Below, in pieces: positions 26,335-34,200 of a DNA stretch of 64,000 bases. A program made the position numbers and the translations under genes. The DNA comes from Dyadobacter subterraneus (GTDB taxonomy: Bacteria > Bacteroidota > Bacteroidia > Cytophagales > Spirosomataceae): the NCBI RefSeq assembly GCF_015221875.1, contig NZ_JACYGY010000001.1:5062501-5126500 (forward strand). Reading direction: 5' to 3'. The notes beneath the pieces were generated by a model, which was given only the letters and a program-made list of their open reading frames with translations, was not told the DNA's origin and ran no database searches. How positions within the stretch are numbered: position 1 is the stretch's first letter; every line of letters begins with the position of its first letter.

Positions 26335-27108
26335 ATGCCAGCCATTAAATTTAATGCCCATAAAAAGTTTCATTTACTTCAAAGCAAAACCCGCATCTGG
26401 GAATCATGTAATGAACAACTGGAACATTACCGGATCATATTCATTCTTTCGGGACAAGGCAAATTTATTCTGGATGGCGAGATTTGCTGTTATTTTCAAA
26501 AAGGAATTATTTTTCTTAGACCAGGACAACAGCCTATTTTTCAGGAAGACAAAGAAACCGAAATATTCGTGATCGCTTTCGACACTTATCTGGCGGAGGA
26601 TTTTCAAAAGAAAAAACTGTTTAGTCCGGATTTTGCAGACACTTATAAACAAGCTGAAAATCTGTGTAACAATTTTGTTTTGATTCAGGGAAGGCCAATT
26701 CCAAATGAACGTGAGGGAAAAACAATTACCTATATGATTGTTCAAATCCTGTTTGAACTAGGCCAGCAACCTGCCTCTCATCTTAAAATGATCAAAGGTT
26801 GTATTGAAATGATCGTGACCGTTTTGGCAAGAAATAATTATCGAAGCCAGCCAGCCGAAAATCAGCACAAAGAAAGCGAACTTACAGAATCAATCATTGA
26901 ATATATCAAAGGTGAACTTCTTCAAAAAAAGACGATCAGAATACCTAATTTACTCCTGATGTTCAATATTTCAGAAGAAGTTCTGAATCTCTACATTATG
27001 AACCGTACAGGAATGTCTCTACGAAATTTCATATTCAAATTTAAAGCTGATTTGTTTAAGGCGCAGATGCTGAAGGTTGATATTGGGGAGTTGGTCGGGT
27101 ATTTGTAG
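26335..27108 (+). CDS. Cupin plus half-AraC protein lacking the second helix-turn-helix (module B)
   Basis: 257 residues from ATG at 26335. The N-terminal cupin (RIIFILSGQGKFILDGE, GIIFLRPGQQPIF) and the first AraC HTH (EYIKGELLQKKTIRIPNLLLMFNISEEVLNLYIMNRTGMSLRNFI) parallel the protein at 13490. It ends LKVDIGELVGYL, i.e. at the start of what would be the second HTH (compare LTVGEIAYQLGF in the full AraC protein at 14294). A strong terminator follows directly, so the short form is the real end. Confidence 0.7.
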   Translation: MPAIKFNAHKKFHLLQSKTRIWESCNEQLEHYRIIFILSGQGKFILDGEICCYFQKGIIFLRPGQQPIFQEDKETEIFVIAFDTYLAEDFQKKKLFSPDFADTYKQAENLCNNFVLIQGRPIPNEREGKTITYMIVQILFELGQQPASHLKMIKGCIEMIVTVLARNNYRSQPAENQHKESELTESIIEYIKGELLQKKTIRIPNLLLMFNISEEVLNLYIMNRTGMSLRNFIFKFKADLFKAQMLKVDIGELVGYL

Positions 27109-27120
27109 GGCTGGATGACT

Positions 27121-27166
27121 TTATAAGACAAAAAGCTACCTCAAAAGGTAGCTTTTTGTCTTATAA
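27121..27166. terminator. Bidirectional terminator between half-AraC gene and tRNA-Ala
   Basis: A 20-bp perfect inverted repeat (TTATAAGACAAAAAGCTACC / GGTAGCTTTTTGTCTTATAA) with a 6-nt loop. T runs occur in both directions, so it can serve the plus-strand regulator and the minus-strand tRNA. Confidence 0.85.
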
Positions 27167-27175
27167 ACTTAAATG

Positions 27176-27249
27176 TGGAGAATATGGGATTCGAACCCAT
27201 GACCTCTTGCATGCCATGCAAGCACTCTAGCCAACTGAGCTAATCCCCC
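27176..27249 (-). tRNA. tRNA-Ala (anticodon GGC)
   Basis: A complete 74-nt cloverleaf on the minus strand: acceptor GGGGGAT / ATTCTCC with two G-T pairs, D-loop with TTGG, anticodon stem-loop CTTGC-ATGGCAT-GCAAG giving GGC, T-loop GTTCGAATC. Discriminator A; CCA is not encoded. Confidence 0.95.
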
Positions 27250-27360
27250 GATTGGAGTGCAAAGATGTGTGAGAGAATTGGGATAACCAAGGATTTGATT
27301 CATTTTTACTTAATATAAAATCTTCTGAACAATAATAATCTGGCATCCAGAGCATTAAAT

Positions 27361-27398
27361 AGAAAAGGAGGCTTATTCCTGAATAAACCTCCTTTTCT
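27361..27398 (-). terminator. Terminator of the 57-aa small protein gene
   Basis: Hairpin AGAAAAGGAGG..TTATTC / GAATAA..CCTCCTTTTCT with one mismatch and a 2-nt loop, 22 nt past the stop at 27420 of the minus-strand gene. Confidence 0.7.
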
Positions 27399-27419
27399 TC
27401 TATCTCAATGTTCTATTTA

Positions 27420-27593
27420 TCATTTATTACCACCCAGCAATTTTGTAAACAACCAGATAACCAATCCTATAACAGCTATTACCAGAATGGCACCGGTCCA
27501 CATACCACCTTTGAATATACCGCCAACAACTTCACAACTTGTTAGGCCAATTAATAGAAAAAATACGACGAGGATGTTGATGTAGGCTTTCAT
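27420..27593 (-). CDS. Small lipoprotein-like membrane protein (57 aa)
   Basis: The ATG at 27591-27593 on the reverse strand gives MKAYINILVVFFLLIGLTSC, a lipobox-like leader with Cys20, then EVVGGIFKGGMWTG and a second hydrophobic helix (AILVIAVIGLVIWLF) before TKLLGGNK and TGA at 27420. Proteins with this EVxGGIFKxGxWTG core are common, short and functionally unassigned in Cytophagales and Sphingobacteria. It has its own terminator. Too short for standard ORF cut-offs, but the composition and context make it credible. Confidence 0.7.
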   Translation of the reverse strand: MKAYINILVVFFLLIGLTSCEVVGGIFKGGMWTGAILVIAVIGLVIWLFTKLLGGNK

Positions 27594-27677
27594 GCGTATA
27601 ATAATTTAGGTTAATTTATATATACCCATTATTATAAAAATCATTCCACACTATTTTGTGCGCATATTTACACAAAA

Positions 27678-28199
27678 TCACAACATATTCACCGGAATCA
27701 GCTTTTGCAGATCATTTTCAAGCAGCATTTCAAAAAGTTTGACAGTAGCTGCCGCATCGCCCTGGGCCCGGTGACGATTTTCAATAAGTATCTGTAAACT
27801 CTCACACAAATTACCCAGACTATACGACTTCAATCCGGGAAAAATTTTGCGGCTAAGCTGCACAGTACAAAGCAAATCTCTCTGAAAATATTCATCCAGT
27901 GCACCAAATTCTTTCTTCAAAAATCCATAATCAAATTTGGCATTATGTGCGACAAACCAGGCATCTTTTGTCAAGGCACGGACAGAATCCTGTACATCCG
28001 AAAAAGTAGGTGCGTCCTGAACCATCAGGTTATCAATTCCCGTCAGCCGGGTAATAAAAGGGGGAATAAAAATTTCTGGATTAATCAGGGAATGAAAAAA
28101 ATCAATCACTTCCACTCCATTATGACGAAAAACAGCTATCTCAGTTATGCGGGAATTGCCACCTCCTCCGGTCGTCTCTATATCAACAATGGCGTACAT
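27678..28199 (-). CDS. DEDDh 3'-5' exonuclease (DNA polymerase III epsilon/PolC-like)
   Basis: 173 residues. ExoI motif: Asp6 and Glu8 in VDIETTGG. ExoII motif: AHNAKFDYGFL. ExoIII: HRAQGDAAATVKLF with the His and Asp. IPPFITRLTGID between them is typical. It is the bare exonuclease domain; many relatives in this phylum carry a C-terminal GIY-YIG domain, absent here. Probably acts in DNA proofreading or repair. Confidence 0.92.
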   Translation of the reverse strand: MYAIVDIETTGGGGNSRITEIAVFRHNGVEVIDFFHSLINPEIFIPPFITRLTGIDNLMVQDAPTFSDVQDSVRALTKDAWFVAHNAKFDYGFLKKEFGALDEYFQRDLLCTVQLSRKIFPGLKSYSLGNLCESLQILIENRHRAQGDAAATVKLFEMLLENDLQKLIPVNML

Positions 28200-28300
28200 T
28201 ACTTACTGAATCTCTGCATAGGTAAATAAAAAATTTCAGGGGGTAAACTATAACAATCCGTTCCGGTTAACTTATAAATTTAAATACAAAAATAACAAAA

Positions 28301-28325
28301 AAATCCCCGCATCAAGCGGGGATTT
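28301..28325 (-). terminator. Terminator of the TonB-fusion gene
   Basis: A 10-bp perfect inverted repeat (AAATCCCCGC / GCGGGGATTT) with a 5-nt loop, followed on the minus strand by a T run (GGGGATTTTTTTG). It lies 29 nt past the stop at 28354. Confidence 0.85.
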
Positions 28326-28353
28326 AACTTAATATTCGATTAAACTTTTTGAC

Positions 28354-29379
28354 TTATTCCATTTGAAAAACAACCGGAAGATTGAAGCGAACACGTACAG
28401 GAACTCCTGATTGACGTCCAGCTTTCCATTTCGGCATTAATTTGATAACACGTTCAGCCTCTTCATCACAGCCAAATCCGATTCCCTTCAACGTCTGTAC
28501 GTTTTCTATTTTACCGTCTGCTCCTACTACAAAAGAAACAAATACACGGCCCTGAATACCGGCATCTGCTGCCTGACGTGGATATTTAAGATTCTTTCTC
28601 AAAAATTCACCCATGGCTGCATTTCCCCCCATAAACTCAGGCGCTTGTTCAACCGCAAATAATTCTGTTTCCTTAGGACTAGCTATGTCAACAGATACCC
28701 CCTTGCTTGGCGCAGTTTCTGCTGTTGGCGGCTCAATCGTTAAAATATCAGAATTCCCCTGAATAGTTTCCGGTCCTGCCACTGCATTTTGCAAATCTTC
28801 AACGGTTGGCGGTGTAATTTCTTCCGGAACCATATGATCAGGCAAAACCTCATAATTCTGGTATTTAACCGTATTGACCTTAGGCTGAGGTTTTAAAGGT
28901 TCTGCGGGAGGAGGAAGTTTTGCCTCGGGCCTGATGTTTATAATTTCCAACTCACCTTCAAACCCGATATCATCTTTTTTCGGTTCGGGAACAAGCCGGG
29001 CATACAGATTTGGCAGCAGCATTATTAGCAGAAAAAAAGTAACCCCTAGCAGTAATGACCGCTGCATTGTTTTTTTATACCCTTTTCTCAACTGATACGC
29101 ACCGTAAAGCTTGTTACGGTTTTCAAACACGATGTCATTTAATGTTTTTTCCATGGCTAATAGATTATAATGTTCAACACTCAATAATTGGAGCGTTTCC
29201 GGATCAGCCGTTTCAACAATATTGCTGAAAGCCTGCTCAAACGAATCCCCGTCCCAAAGTCTTTCTTCTGCTTCACACGCCAAATGATCAAGTATCTCGG
29301 GAAACAATTCCGGATCCAGGCCATTTTTCTTTAAATAATTGCTAAGCAATTCTATTCGGTTATTTTGAAGGCGTTTCAT
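28354..29379 (-). CDS. Energy transducer TonB with an N-terminal permease-prefix-like domain
   Basis: 341 residues. Residues 1-75 form a cytoplasmic helical domain (LSNYLKKNGLDPELFPEILDHLACEAEERL) like those before ABC permeases partnered with PadR regulators. ENRNKLYGAYQLRKGYKKTMQRS leads into one membrane helix (107-126). A proline-rich linker (about 150-240) and the TonB C-terminal domain (245-341: YPRQAADAGIQGRVFVSFVV, LMPKWKAGRQSG) follow. It drives outer-membrane receptors through ExbB/ExbD proton energy. About 55 nt downstream of the PadR gene, so probably controlled by it. Confidence 0.88.
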   Translation of the reverse strand: MKRLQNNRIELLSNYLKKNGLDPELFPEILDHLACEAEERLWDGDSFEQAFSNIVETADPETLQLLSVEHYNLLAMEKTLNDIVFENRNKLYGAYQLRKGYKKTMQRSLLLGVTFFLLIMLLPNLYARLVPEPKKDDIGFEGELEIINIRPEAKLPPPAEPLKPQPKVNTVKYQNYEVLPDHMVPEEITPPTVEDLQNAVAGPETIQGNSDILTIEPPTAETAPSKGVSVDIASPKETELFAVEQAPEFMGGNAAMGEFLRKNLKYPRQAADAGIQGRVFVSFVVGADGKIENVQTLKGIGFGCDEEAERVIKLMPKWKAGRQSGVPVRVRFNLPVVFQME

Positions 29380-29435
29380 CTGTAAGAAATTTAGGGTATT
29401 ACAGGATCAGGAAAAACTATTAGCCAATGGATTTA

Positions 29436-29789
29436 TTATTCTGTCGCCAAACTCTTAGGCGCTAATAATAACCGTATTGCATCTACAAAACGTTCAAGAT
29501 CATCCGTTTTTGTACGCGCAGCCTCAGTGCCGGGTGTTGTCAGAGAATAATATTTTCTCAGTCTTCCATCCACCTCAACAGATTCAGTCACTAAAAATCC
29601 GTCCTGTTCCAACTTATGTAAAACAGGATACAGCGCACCAAAAGTAAGTGCAATTGCCCCTCCCGTCCGTTCTTTCACTTCCTGGGTAATTTCATAACCG
29701 TACATGCGTTTTTGCTCAGCCAGCAAATTCAAAACGATGGTTTTAAGCGTACCACGTACGTATTCGTTACTTGTTGTGTTCGTATCCAT
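29436..29789 (-). CDS. PadR family transcriptional regulator
   Basis: 117 residues from the ATG at 29789 (MDTNTTSNEY...); the ATG at 29810 would add seven residues. PadR winged helix: YVRGTLKTIVLNLLAEQ, MYGYEITQEVKERTGG, LTFGALYPVLHKLEQDGFLV, GRLRKYYSLTTPG. A small repressor whose usual partner is the gene immediately downstream, here the TonB fusion protein. Confidence 0.92.
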   Translation of the reverse strand: MDTNTTSNEYVRGTLKTIVLNLLAEQKRMYGYEITQEVKERTGGAIALTFGALYPVLHKLEQDGFLVTESVEVDGRLRKYYSLTTPGTEAARTKTDDLERFVDAIRLLLAPKSLATE

Positions 29790-29886
29790 AATGTATTTTT
29801 TACCTAACAAATATATATAAGTTTTTTATATATACAATAGCAAACTTAAAATATTAATGAATTTATAAAATTCTTTCGATTAACGC

Positions 29887-30357
29887 CTATTCATCCGTCA
29901 GTGGTATAGAGCGGTTAATACGTTCTTCCAGTGAAATAAATGTTTCCGTCCTTTGGATTCCATTTACTTTCTGAATTTTATCGTGCAGAATTTCTCTTAA
30001 ATGTCCGGTATCGCGACAAACAATTTTTACAAAAATACTGTAAATACCGGTTGTATAATGTATGTTCACTACCTCCGGAATGCGCTCCAACTCGGAAGCA
30101 ACCTGCTCATACAAAGAACTTTTATCCAGATAAACCCCCAGGAAAGCACTGATATCCCATCCAAGCTTAGTCGGATCAATCAGTAATTGTGAACCTTTCA
30201 CAATACCGAGTTGTTCCATTTTCTTCATACGCACGTGAACTGTACCACCGGACACAAATACACGCTTTCCGATCTCGGTATATGGCAGTGCAGCATTCTC
30301 AATCAGCAATGACAGAATTCTCAAATCAGTGCTGTCTATATCTGAATATTTTTGCAT
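29887..30357 (-). CDS. Lrp/AsnC family transcriptional regulator
   Basis: 156 residues: N-terminal HTH (DSTDLRILSLLIENAALPYTEIGKRV..GTVHVRMKKMEQLG) and C-terminal RAM/AsnC ligand-binding domain (GWDISAFLGVYLDKSSLY, EVVNIHYTTGIYSIFVKIVC). Global or amino-acid-responsive regulator. Transcribed away from the tRNA-like RNA gene at 30534. Confidence 0.93.
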   Translation of the reverse strand: MQKYSDIDSTDLRILSLLIENAALPYTEIGKRVFVSGGTVHVRMKKMEQLGIVKGSQLLIDPTKLGWDISAFLGVYLDKSSLYEQVASELERIPEVVNIHYTTGIYSIFVKIVCRDTGHLREILHDKIQKVNGIQRTETFISLEERINRSIPLTDE

Positions 30358-30466
30358 TTAGGGGATTTTTATTGAAGGATTTGCAAGTTATTTAAGCAAT
30401 TTATAAAAATATCGTAAATTTTTCGATTTTTTTATGCAAATATTTTATATTTAAAACTTAACCGCT

Positions 30467-30474
30467 TACTTTTG
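30467..30474 (+). promoter_or_regulatory. Bacteroidota -7 element for the tRNA-like RNA
   Basis: TACTTTTG matches TAnnTTTG exactly and would start transcription near 30481, about 53 nt before the tRNA-like body. No good -33 element was found at the expected spacing. Confidence 0.5.
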
Positions 30475-30533
30475 CAGTGTGGTTTCCGGGAAGACAATTT
30501 ATTTGAAAGTTTGGAATACACAAAATATCACAT

Positions 30534-30695
30534 TGTAGGGTGATGAAATTGGCAGCCATGCCCTCCTGTCTCGGGGGTGGTGAATCAGGGATAAACACGG
30601 TATAATGCCGACGAGAGTCGACTGGGGTGGACCACCAACAGTATTTTGTATCGCGGCTAACCGCACCGTGGGTGGTTCGAATCCCCCTCCTACAG
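30534..30695 (+). ncRNA. Class-II tRNA-like RNA with a greatly expanded variable arm (GUC in the anticodon loop)
   Basis: All tRNA landmarks are present in order. Acceptor: TGTAGGG (30534-30540) pairs with TCCTACA (30688-30694). T8 G9, then a 3-bp D-stem ATG/CAT around a loop with A14 and TTGG. Anticodon stem CCCTC/GGGGG encloses CTGTCTC, so positions 34-36 read GTC (30568-30570). T-arm: GGTGG-TTCGAAT-CCCCC, exactly 7+5 pairs from the 3' end (one T-C mismatch); discriminator G. Between anticodon and T-arms are about 90 nt instead of 15-20: GGTG (30579-30582) can pair with CACC (30664-30667), and between lie CGAC-GAGA-GTCG (30609-30620) and GCGG-CTAA-CCGC (30653-30664). Too short for a group I intron; not tmRNA, since it has an anticodon arm. 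Function unknown. Confidence 0.7.
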
Positions 30696-30770
30696 CAAAA
30701 AAAACTTGACAAGCGATTTTTTTCGTAGTAGTTTTATTTGGTTTTTAGTTTGTTGATGAAGTGTAATTTG

Positions 30771-30811
30771 ACACGCGGGTTCATTTTGAAACCTGCGTGT
30801 TTTTCTTTTTT
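30771..30811 (+). terminator. Terminator of the tRNA-like transcript
   Basis: Hairpin ACACGCGGGTT / AACCTGCGTGT with one mismatch, followed by TTTTCTTTTTT. It ends a transcript of about 330 nt if transcription starts near 30481. Confidence 0.8.
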
Positions 30812-30909
30812 AGAATAAAAAAGCCCTTTCCGTGTCAATTTGGCACTTATTACAATGATTCTTCGAAAAACCGAAAATAATAACAAGTAACTGAGGTTCA
30901 CCTAAAATT

Positions 30910-31659
30910 CTATTCTTCATAGATCATTTTCCTCGTCATCCCCCCATCGATGACAAAATTTGCTCCTGTAATGAAATTATTTTCAGGATTTGTCAAAAAT
31001 AAACAAGCCCTCGAAATGTCTTCCGGCTTCCCAACGCGACCTGCCGGATGCTGCTCATGATCAGATTTTTTTAGTGCGGAATAATCGCCCGTTTCTATCC
31101 ATCCCGGACTTATCGCATTCACCATAATCTTATCTTTTCCGAGTGAAATTGCCATCGCATGTGTAAGTGCCAGAATGCCGCCTTTTGAAGCTGCGTAAGC
31201 TTCCGTATCAGGCTCGGACATAAGTGCCCGCGTAGATGCAAGATTGATGATAGAACCTCCCCCATTACCACGCATCACCTTAGCCGCCTCACGACTGCAT
31301 ATAAAAGTGCCCCTGAGATTTGTGTTTAGCACATAATCCCAATCTTCAAGATCAAGTTCGTAAGGAGATTTGCCTCGGCCCAGGCCAGCATTATTGATAA
31401 GAATATTTATGCCTCCGTAAATTTCTTTGACTTTGACAATCGCATTGACGATATCACCCGGTAAAGTCAGATCAACGATTTGTGTAAAAACTTCTCCGCC
31501 TAACTCACGGATCAGTTTTTCTGTTTTTAACAAATTTTCTGCGTCCCGGTCAAAAAGAGCAAGTTTAGCGCCCTCTTTTGCGTAAGCTATTGAAATGCTT
31601 TTCCCGATACCCTTTCCGGCACCGGTGATTATAACAATTTTATTGTCGTATAAACCCAT
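30910..31659 (-). CDS. Short-chain dehydrogenase/reductase, glucose-1-dehydrogenase/FabG-like
   Basis: 249 residues: TGAGKGIG at 12-19, NNAG at 89-92, catalytic Ser142, Tyr155 and Lys159 (YAASK), C-terminal NFITGANFVIDGGMTRKM. A canonical NAD(P)-dependent SDR of the 250-residue class; the substrate is probably a sugar or hydroxy acid. Same strand as the two secreted proteins upstream but separated by a terminator. Confidence 0.93.
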   Translation of the reverse strand: MGLYDNKIVIITGAGKGIGKSISIAYAKEGAKLALFDRDAENLLKTEKLIRELGGEVFTQIVDLTLPGDIVNAIVKVKEIYGGINILINNAGLGRGKSPYELDLEDWDYVLNTNLRGTFICSREAAKVMRGNGGGSIINLASTRALMSEPDTEAYAASKGGILALTHAMAISLGKDKIMVNAISPGWIETGDYSALKKSDHEQHPAGRVGKPEDISRACLFLTNPENNFITGANFVIDGGMTRKMIYEE

Positions 31660-31754
31660 CTTCTGTTTTTCCTGTCATTTAACTGATATAGAAAAATAAT
31701 TGTACCAGCATGTTTTATTCATCTGAATATTTTTCCGGTTTCATTTAAAAAAAA

Positions 31755-31801
31755 GTCGCTATATAATGAACAGATAACTGACCTGTTAATTATATAACGA
31801 C
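31755..31801 (-). terminator. Terminator of the secreted lectin-like gene pair
   Basis: A long hairpin: GTCG-TATATAAT-AACAG pairs with CTGTT-ATTATATA-CGAC with two single mismatches and a 9-nt loop. On the minus strand a run of eight T follows. It is 31 nt past the stop at 31833. Confidence 0.8.
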
Positions 31802-31832
31802 CTTAATTTTTACGTACCGGAATCTACGTTAT

Positions 31833-32978
31833 TTATTTTATGACGGTTATTCCTTTCATGTCTTCCAGTCTTGCTACGATACCCCAACCAAAAAAATCGT
31901 TGGCAACACCTACAAGTATTTCATTTTTACCGGCTTTGAAAGGAATTAAAAAAGAAGAATTCTCAATGGAGCATCTTCCAAACGGAGCTTTCATCATTGG
32001 TCGGCCATAAGAATTTTTATCTGTGTACAGAAAACGACCGTTTAACATCACCCAAACCTCATCACTAAATCCCAGATTTATTTTTTTCTTCTGATCGGAT
32101 TTTGAATCAACATTCAGTTTCAGCCATACCATCCTGCGTTTTTCACTCCCGCCAAATTTACGTGTCAGATTAACCAGCCCCATTCTTTCAGCAGCAATCG
32201 TTTCCCACTTCTGATCAGGTTTTGGAATAAAATCATAACCAAAATCAATGTTTGAAGGTGTTTCGAAAGGCTGACTAACCTGCCAGTCGCGCAGATATCT
32301 GGGATCATGCGCAGTAAGATCGACGCCGGCAACCGCAGGTAAGTTTTCAGTTTCATCTATTTTTACTACAAGATTTGAAATGACGGATTCTCCATCAAAA
32401 GCGATCGTTCCTTCTGAAACATTCCCTTCCAATCGTGGAATTTCAAGAACCGGTTTTTGCATATTATTCAGATAAGCGCGCATTTGCATGCCGGAAACCA
32501 CAATTTTCACATGATTCCACTCCGTCTTTTTCAAATATGCACCACCTTGAAAATGACCTAATAAATCCCAAAGATTGACACCTGCAACATGAGGGGCATA
32601 TTGCACAACATCCATCGCTGTTGAATCCTCATGAGTATCCGTTCTGAAATAGAAACATTCATTTTCCTTGTTGTCCTGCCAATGAAAATAAAGCGATGCA
32701 AACATGGCATCAACGGGAATGAAATCGTATTCAATAGTACCACTTGAAAAGCTGGTATTTTTCAAAACCACTGCTCCTGCATTTGCTGAGATTTTCATAG
32801 AGGGTTTGGAATCGTGATTTTCAAACTGAACTTTCCCATTTTTAAATTCCCAGTTTTCGGCGGTAAGCGGAATGGCTGTATTATTCTGCTTCAATTCCGC
32901 GGCTTTTCTTTTTTCCTTCTTTTGAGCAAAAACGGTAATCGATAAAAAGCTGAAAATGATAAAAATTAAATTTTTCAT
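31833..32978 (-). CDS. Secreted protein with laminin-G/concanavalin-like and galactose-binding-like domains
   Basis: 381 residues. Signal peptide 1-18 (ends TVFAQ). Residues 35-210 form a beta-sandwich of the DUF1080/LamG type (IEYDFIPVDAMFASLYFHWQ, EWNHVKIVVSGMQMRAYLNN). Residues 230-381 look like a jelly-roll with EVWVMLNGRFLYTDKN and FKAGKNEILVGVANDFFGWG. No obvious catalytic residues, so carbohydrate binding or structural. About 60 nt after the beta-helix gene on the same strand; probably co-transcribed. Family assignment is by pattern only. Confidence 0.6.
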   Translation of the reverse strand: MKNLIFIIFSFLSITVFAQKKEKRKAAELKQNNTAIPLTAENWEFKNGKVQFENHDSKPSMKISANAGAVVLKNTSFSSGTIEYDFIPVDAMFASLYFHWQDNKENECFYFRTDTHEDSTAMDVVQYAPHVAGVNLWDLLGHFQGGAYLKKTEWNHVKIVVSGMQMRAYLNNMQKPVLEIPRLEGNVSEGTIAFDGESVISNLVVKIDETENLPAVAGVDLTAHDPRYLRDWQVSQPFETPSNIDFGYDFIPKPDQKWETIAAERMGLVNLTRKFGGSEKRRMVWLKLNVDSKSDQKKKINLGFSDEVWVMLNGRFLYTDKNSYGRPMMKAPFGRCSIENSSFLIPFKAGKNEILVGVANDFFGWGIVARLEDMKGITVIK

Positions 32979-33036
32979 GGCGATCTGTCAATTGAGTTTA
33001 ATATGGAATTTGAAATGGTAAAAAATTCTGAGAAGC

Positions 33037-34062
33037 TTAATTTTTCGGATTGATAAAAATGCCTGCACCTAATTCCTTTCCGGCAGATCCCTTTGTAGGG
33101 TTTAAATAATCTTTTGGCAAACCGCTTGTTTTTACTTCGCTCAAAATCAATTTGCCGGATTTCCGGATCTGGTTTTCTGTATGTTCGTTTTTGTCGGCAG
33201 GAATGGCACCATCCTTGGCGTAATAGCCCATAAATCCTTCATTATTAATAATCAGGGAATTATTGAAAGTGTATTTTGGAAAGGTATTTTCCGCTCTTAA
33301 CCAGAAATAAGTACAATTGGAAACGATGTTATTTTTAAAAACAAAATCAGAACTAAAAGGCCCAAACCATACTGCCGCTTCATAAGCTCCATAAATAATG
33401 GAATTGGTAAGCGAAAAATCACTGATGGATTTGAACAAAAGCAGCGCGTTTTTACAGCCGTAGAAAATGCAATGATCCACATGTGTTCCCGCACCATGCG
33501 CCCAGATACTTCCCTGGATTGGAGATGAATTTCTTTCACCGATGAAATAACATTGAGAAATATCCAGCCCCTTCAAACTTTCATTTTCCCTGTTGACCGG
33601 GTAATAATATTTCACGTCCGGATTTGCATTGCCGGTAAATTTCAGCCCTTTGAGTGCGACATTATTTGAAGCAATTAAAAATCCTATACTGTGCGGAAAT
33701 TGTGTTACAGAATTATTTGAAGAAACCGATTGAATAACAGGCATTTTTGTGGGTTCCCAATCAGGATTATCGGGCATCACCGCTGCTTCGATGCTAAGCC
33801 AGGAGGACTCATTCCGTATTTTATCCAGGACAACCTTATCTTTCAGAAGATATAAACCGGGCAATAACTTGATATGAATATCTTCTTTTCCAGTAAAATC
33901 GGCGACCAAATCAACCGCTTTTTGAATACTTGATAACGGAGCTTGCAAAGTTCCTGCGCCGGAATCATTACCTTTTATGGCGTCAACATAGACAGTTTGC
34001 GCGCTCAGATTCTGAATAAATAAAAACAGCAGGATCGCTGTCAAAGAACTTACTTTGTTCAT
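33037..34062 (-). CDS. Secreted right-handed beta-helix protein (pectate-lyase-like fold)
   Basis: 341 residues with signal peptide 1-21 (ends NLSAQ). Near the N-terminus is the DUF1565-type opening VYVDAIKGNDSGAGTLQAPL. Repeated short beta strands follow with N/H-rich turns (VALKGLKFTGNANP, HVDHCIFYGCKNALLLF, FSLTNSIIYGAYEAAVWFG, FVFKNNIVSNCTYFWL). Likely a secreted polysaccharide-binding or degrading protein; the catalytic residues cannot be assigned. First gene of the pair with 31833-32978. Confidence 0.75.
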   Translation of the reverse strand: MNKVSSLTAILLFLFIQNLSAQTVYVDAIKGNDSGAGTLQAPLSSIQKAVDLVADFTGKEDIHIKLLPGLYLLKDKVVLDKIRNESSWLSIEAAVMPDNPDWEPTKMPVIQSVSSNNSVTQFPHSIGFLIASNNVALKGLKFTGNANPDVKYYYPVNRENESLKGLDISQCYFIGERNSSPIQGSIWAHGAGTHVDHCIFYGCKNALLLFKSISDFSLTNSIIYGAYEAAVWFGPFSSDFVFKNNIVSNCTYFWLRAENTFPKYTFNNSLIINNEGFMGYYAKDGAIPADKNEHTENQIRKSGKLILSEVKTSGLPKDYLNPTKGSAGKELGAGIFINPKN

Positions 34063-34200
34063 ATTTAAAATATTTGTTACTTGATAAAAAGATATTCATC
34101 GGCTGCTGCAAGCTTGCAGGACAAACCTAAGCGGAAGATCTATTTTTTGGTTGTTCAAATGGAGATCAAGTTTTTTCAAGTTATACCAGACTGATTATCA

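Noticed and set aside
30560..30640. Resemblance of parts of the tRNA-like RNA to a T-box (GGGGTGGACCACC) or TPP riboswitch (TAATGCC..GAG).
   Set aside because: The other conserved boxes of both riboswitches are absent (no CTGAGA or ACCTGATC for TPP; no Stem I specifier features for T-box), while the tRNA-like frame explains the ends exactly.
30481..30811. tmRNA (ssrA) as an explanation for the 330-nt transcript.
   Set aside because: tmRNA lacks an anticodon arm and has a GGGGCT-type 5' end and tag reading frame; none of these fit, and an intact anticodon stem-loop is present.
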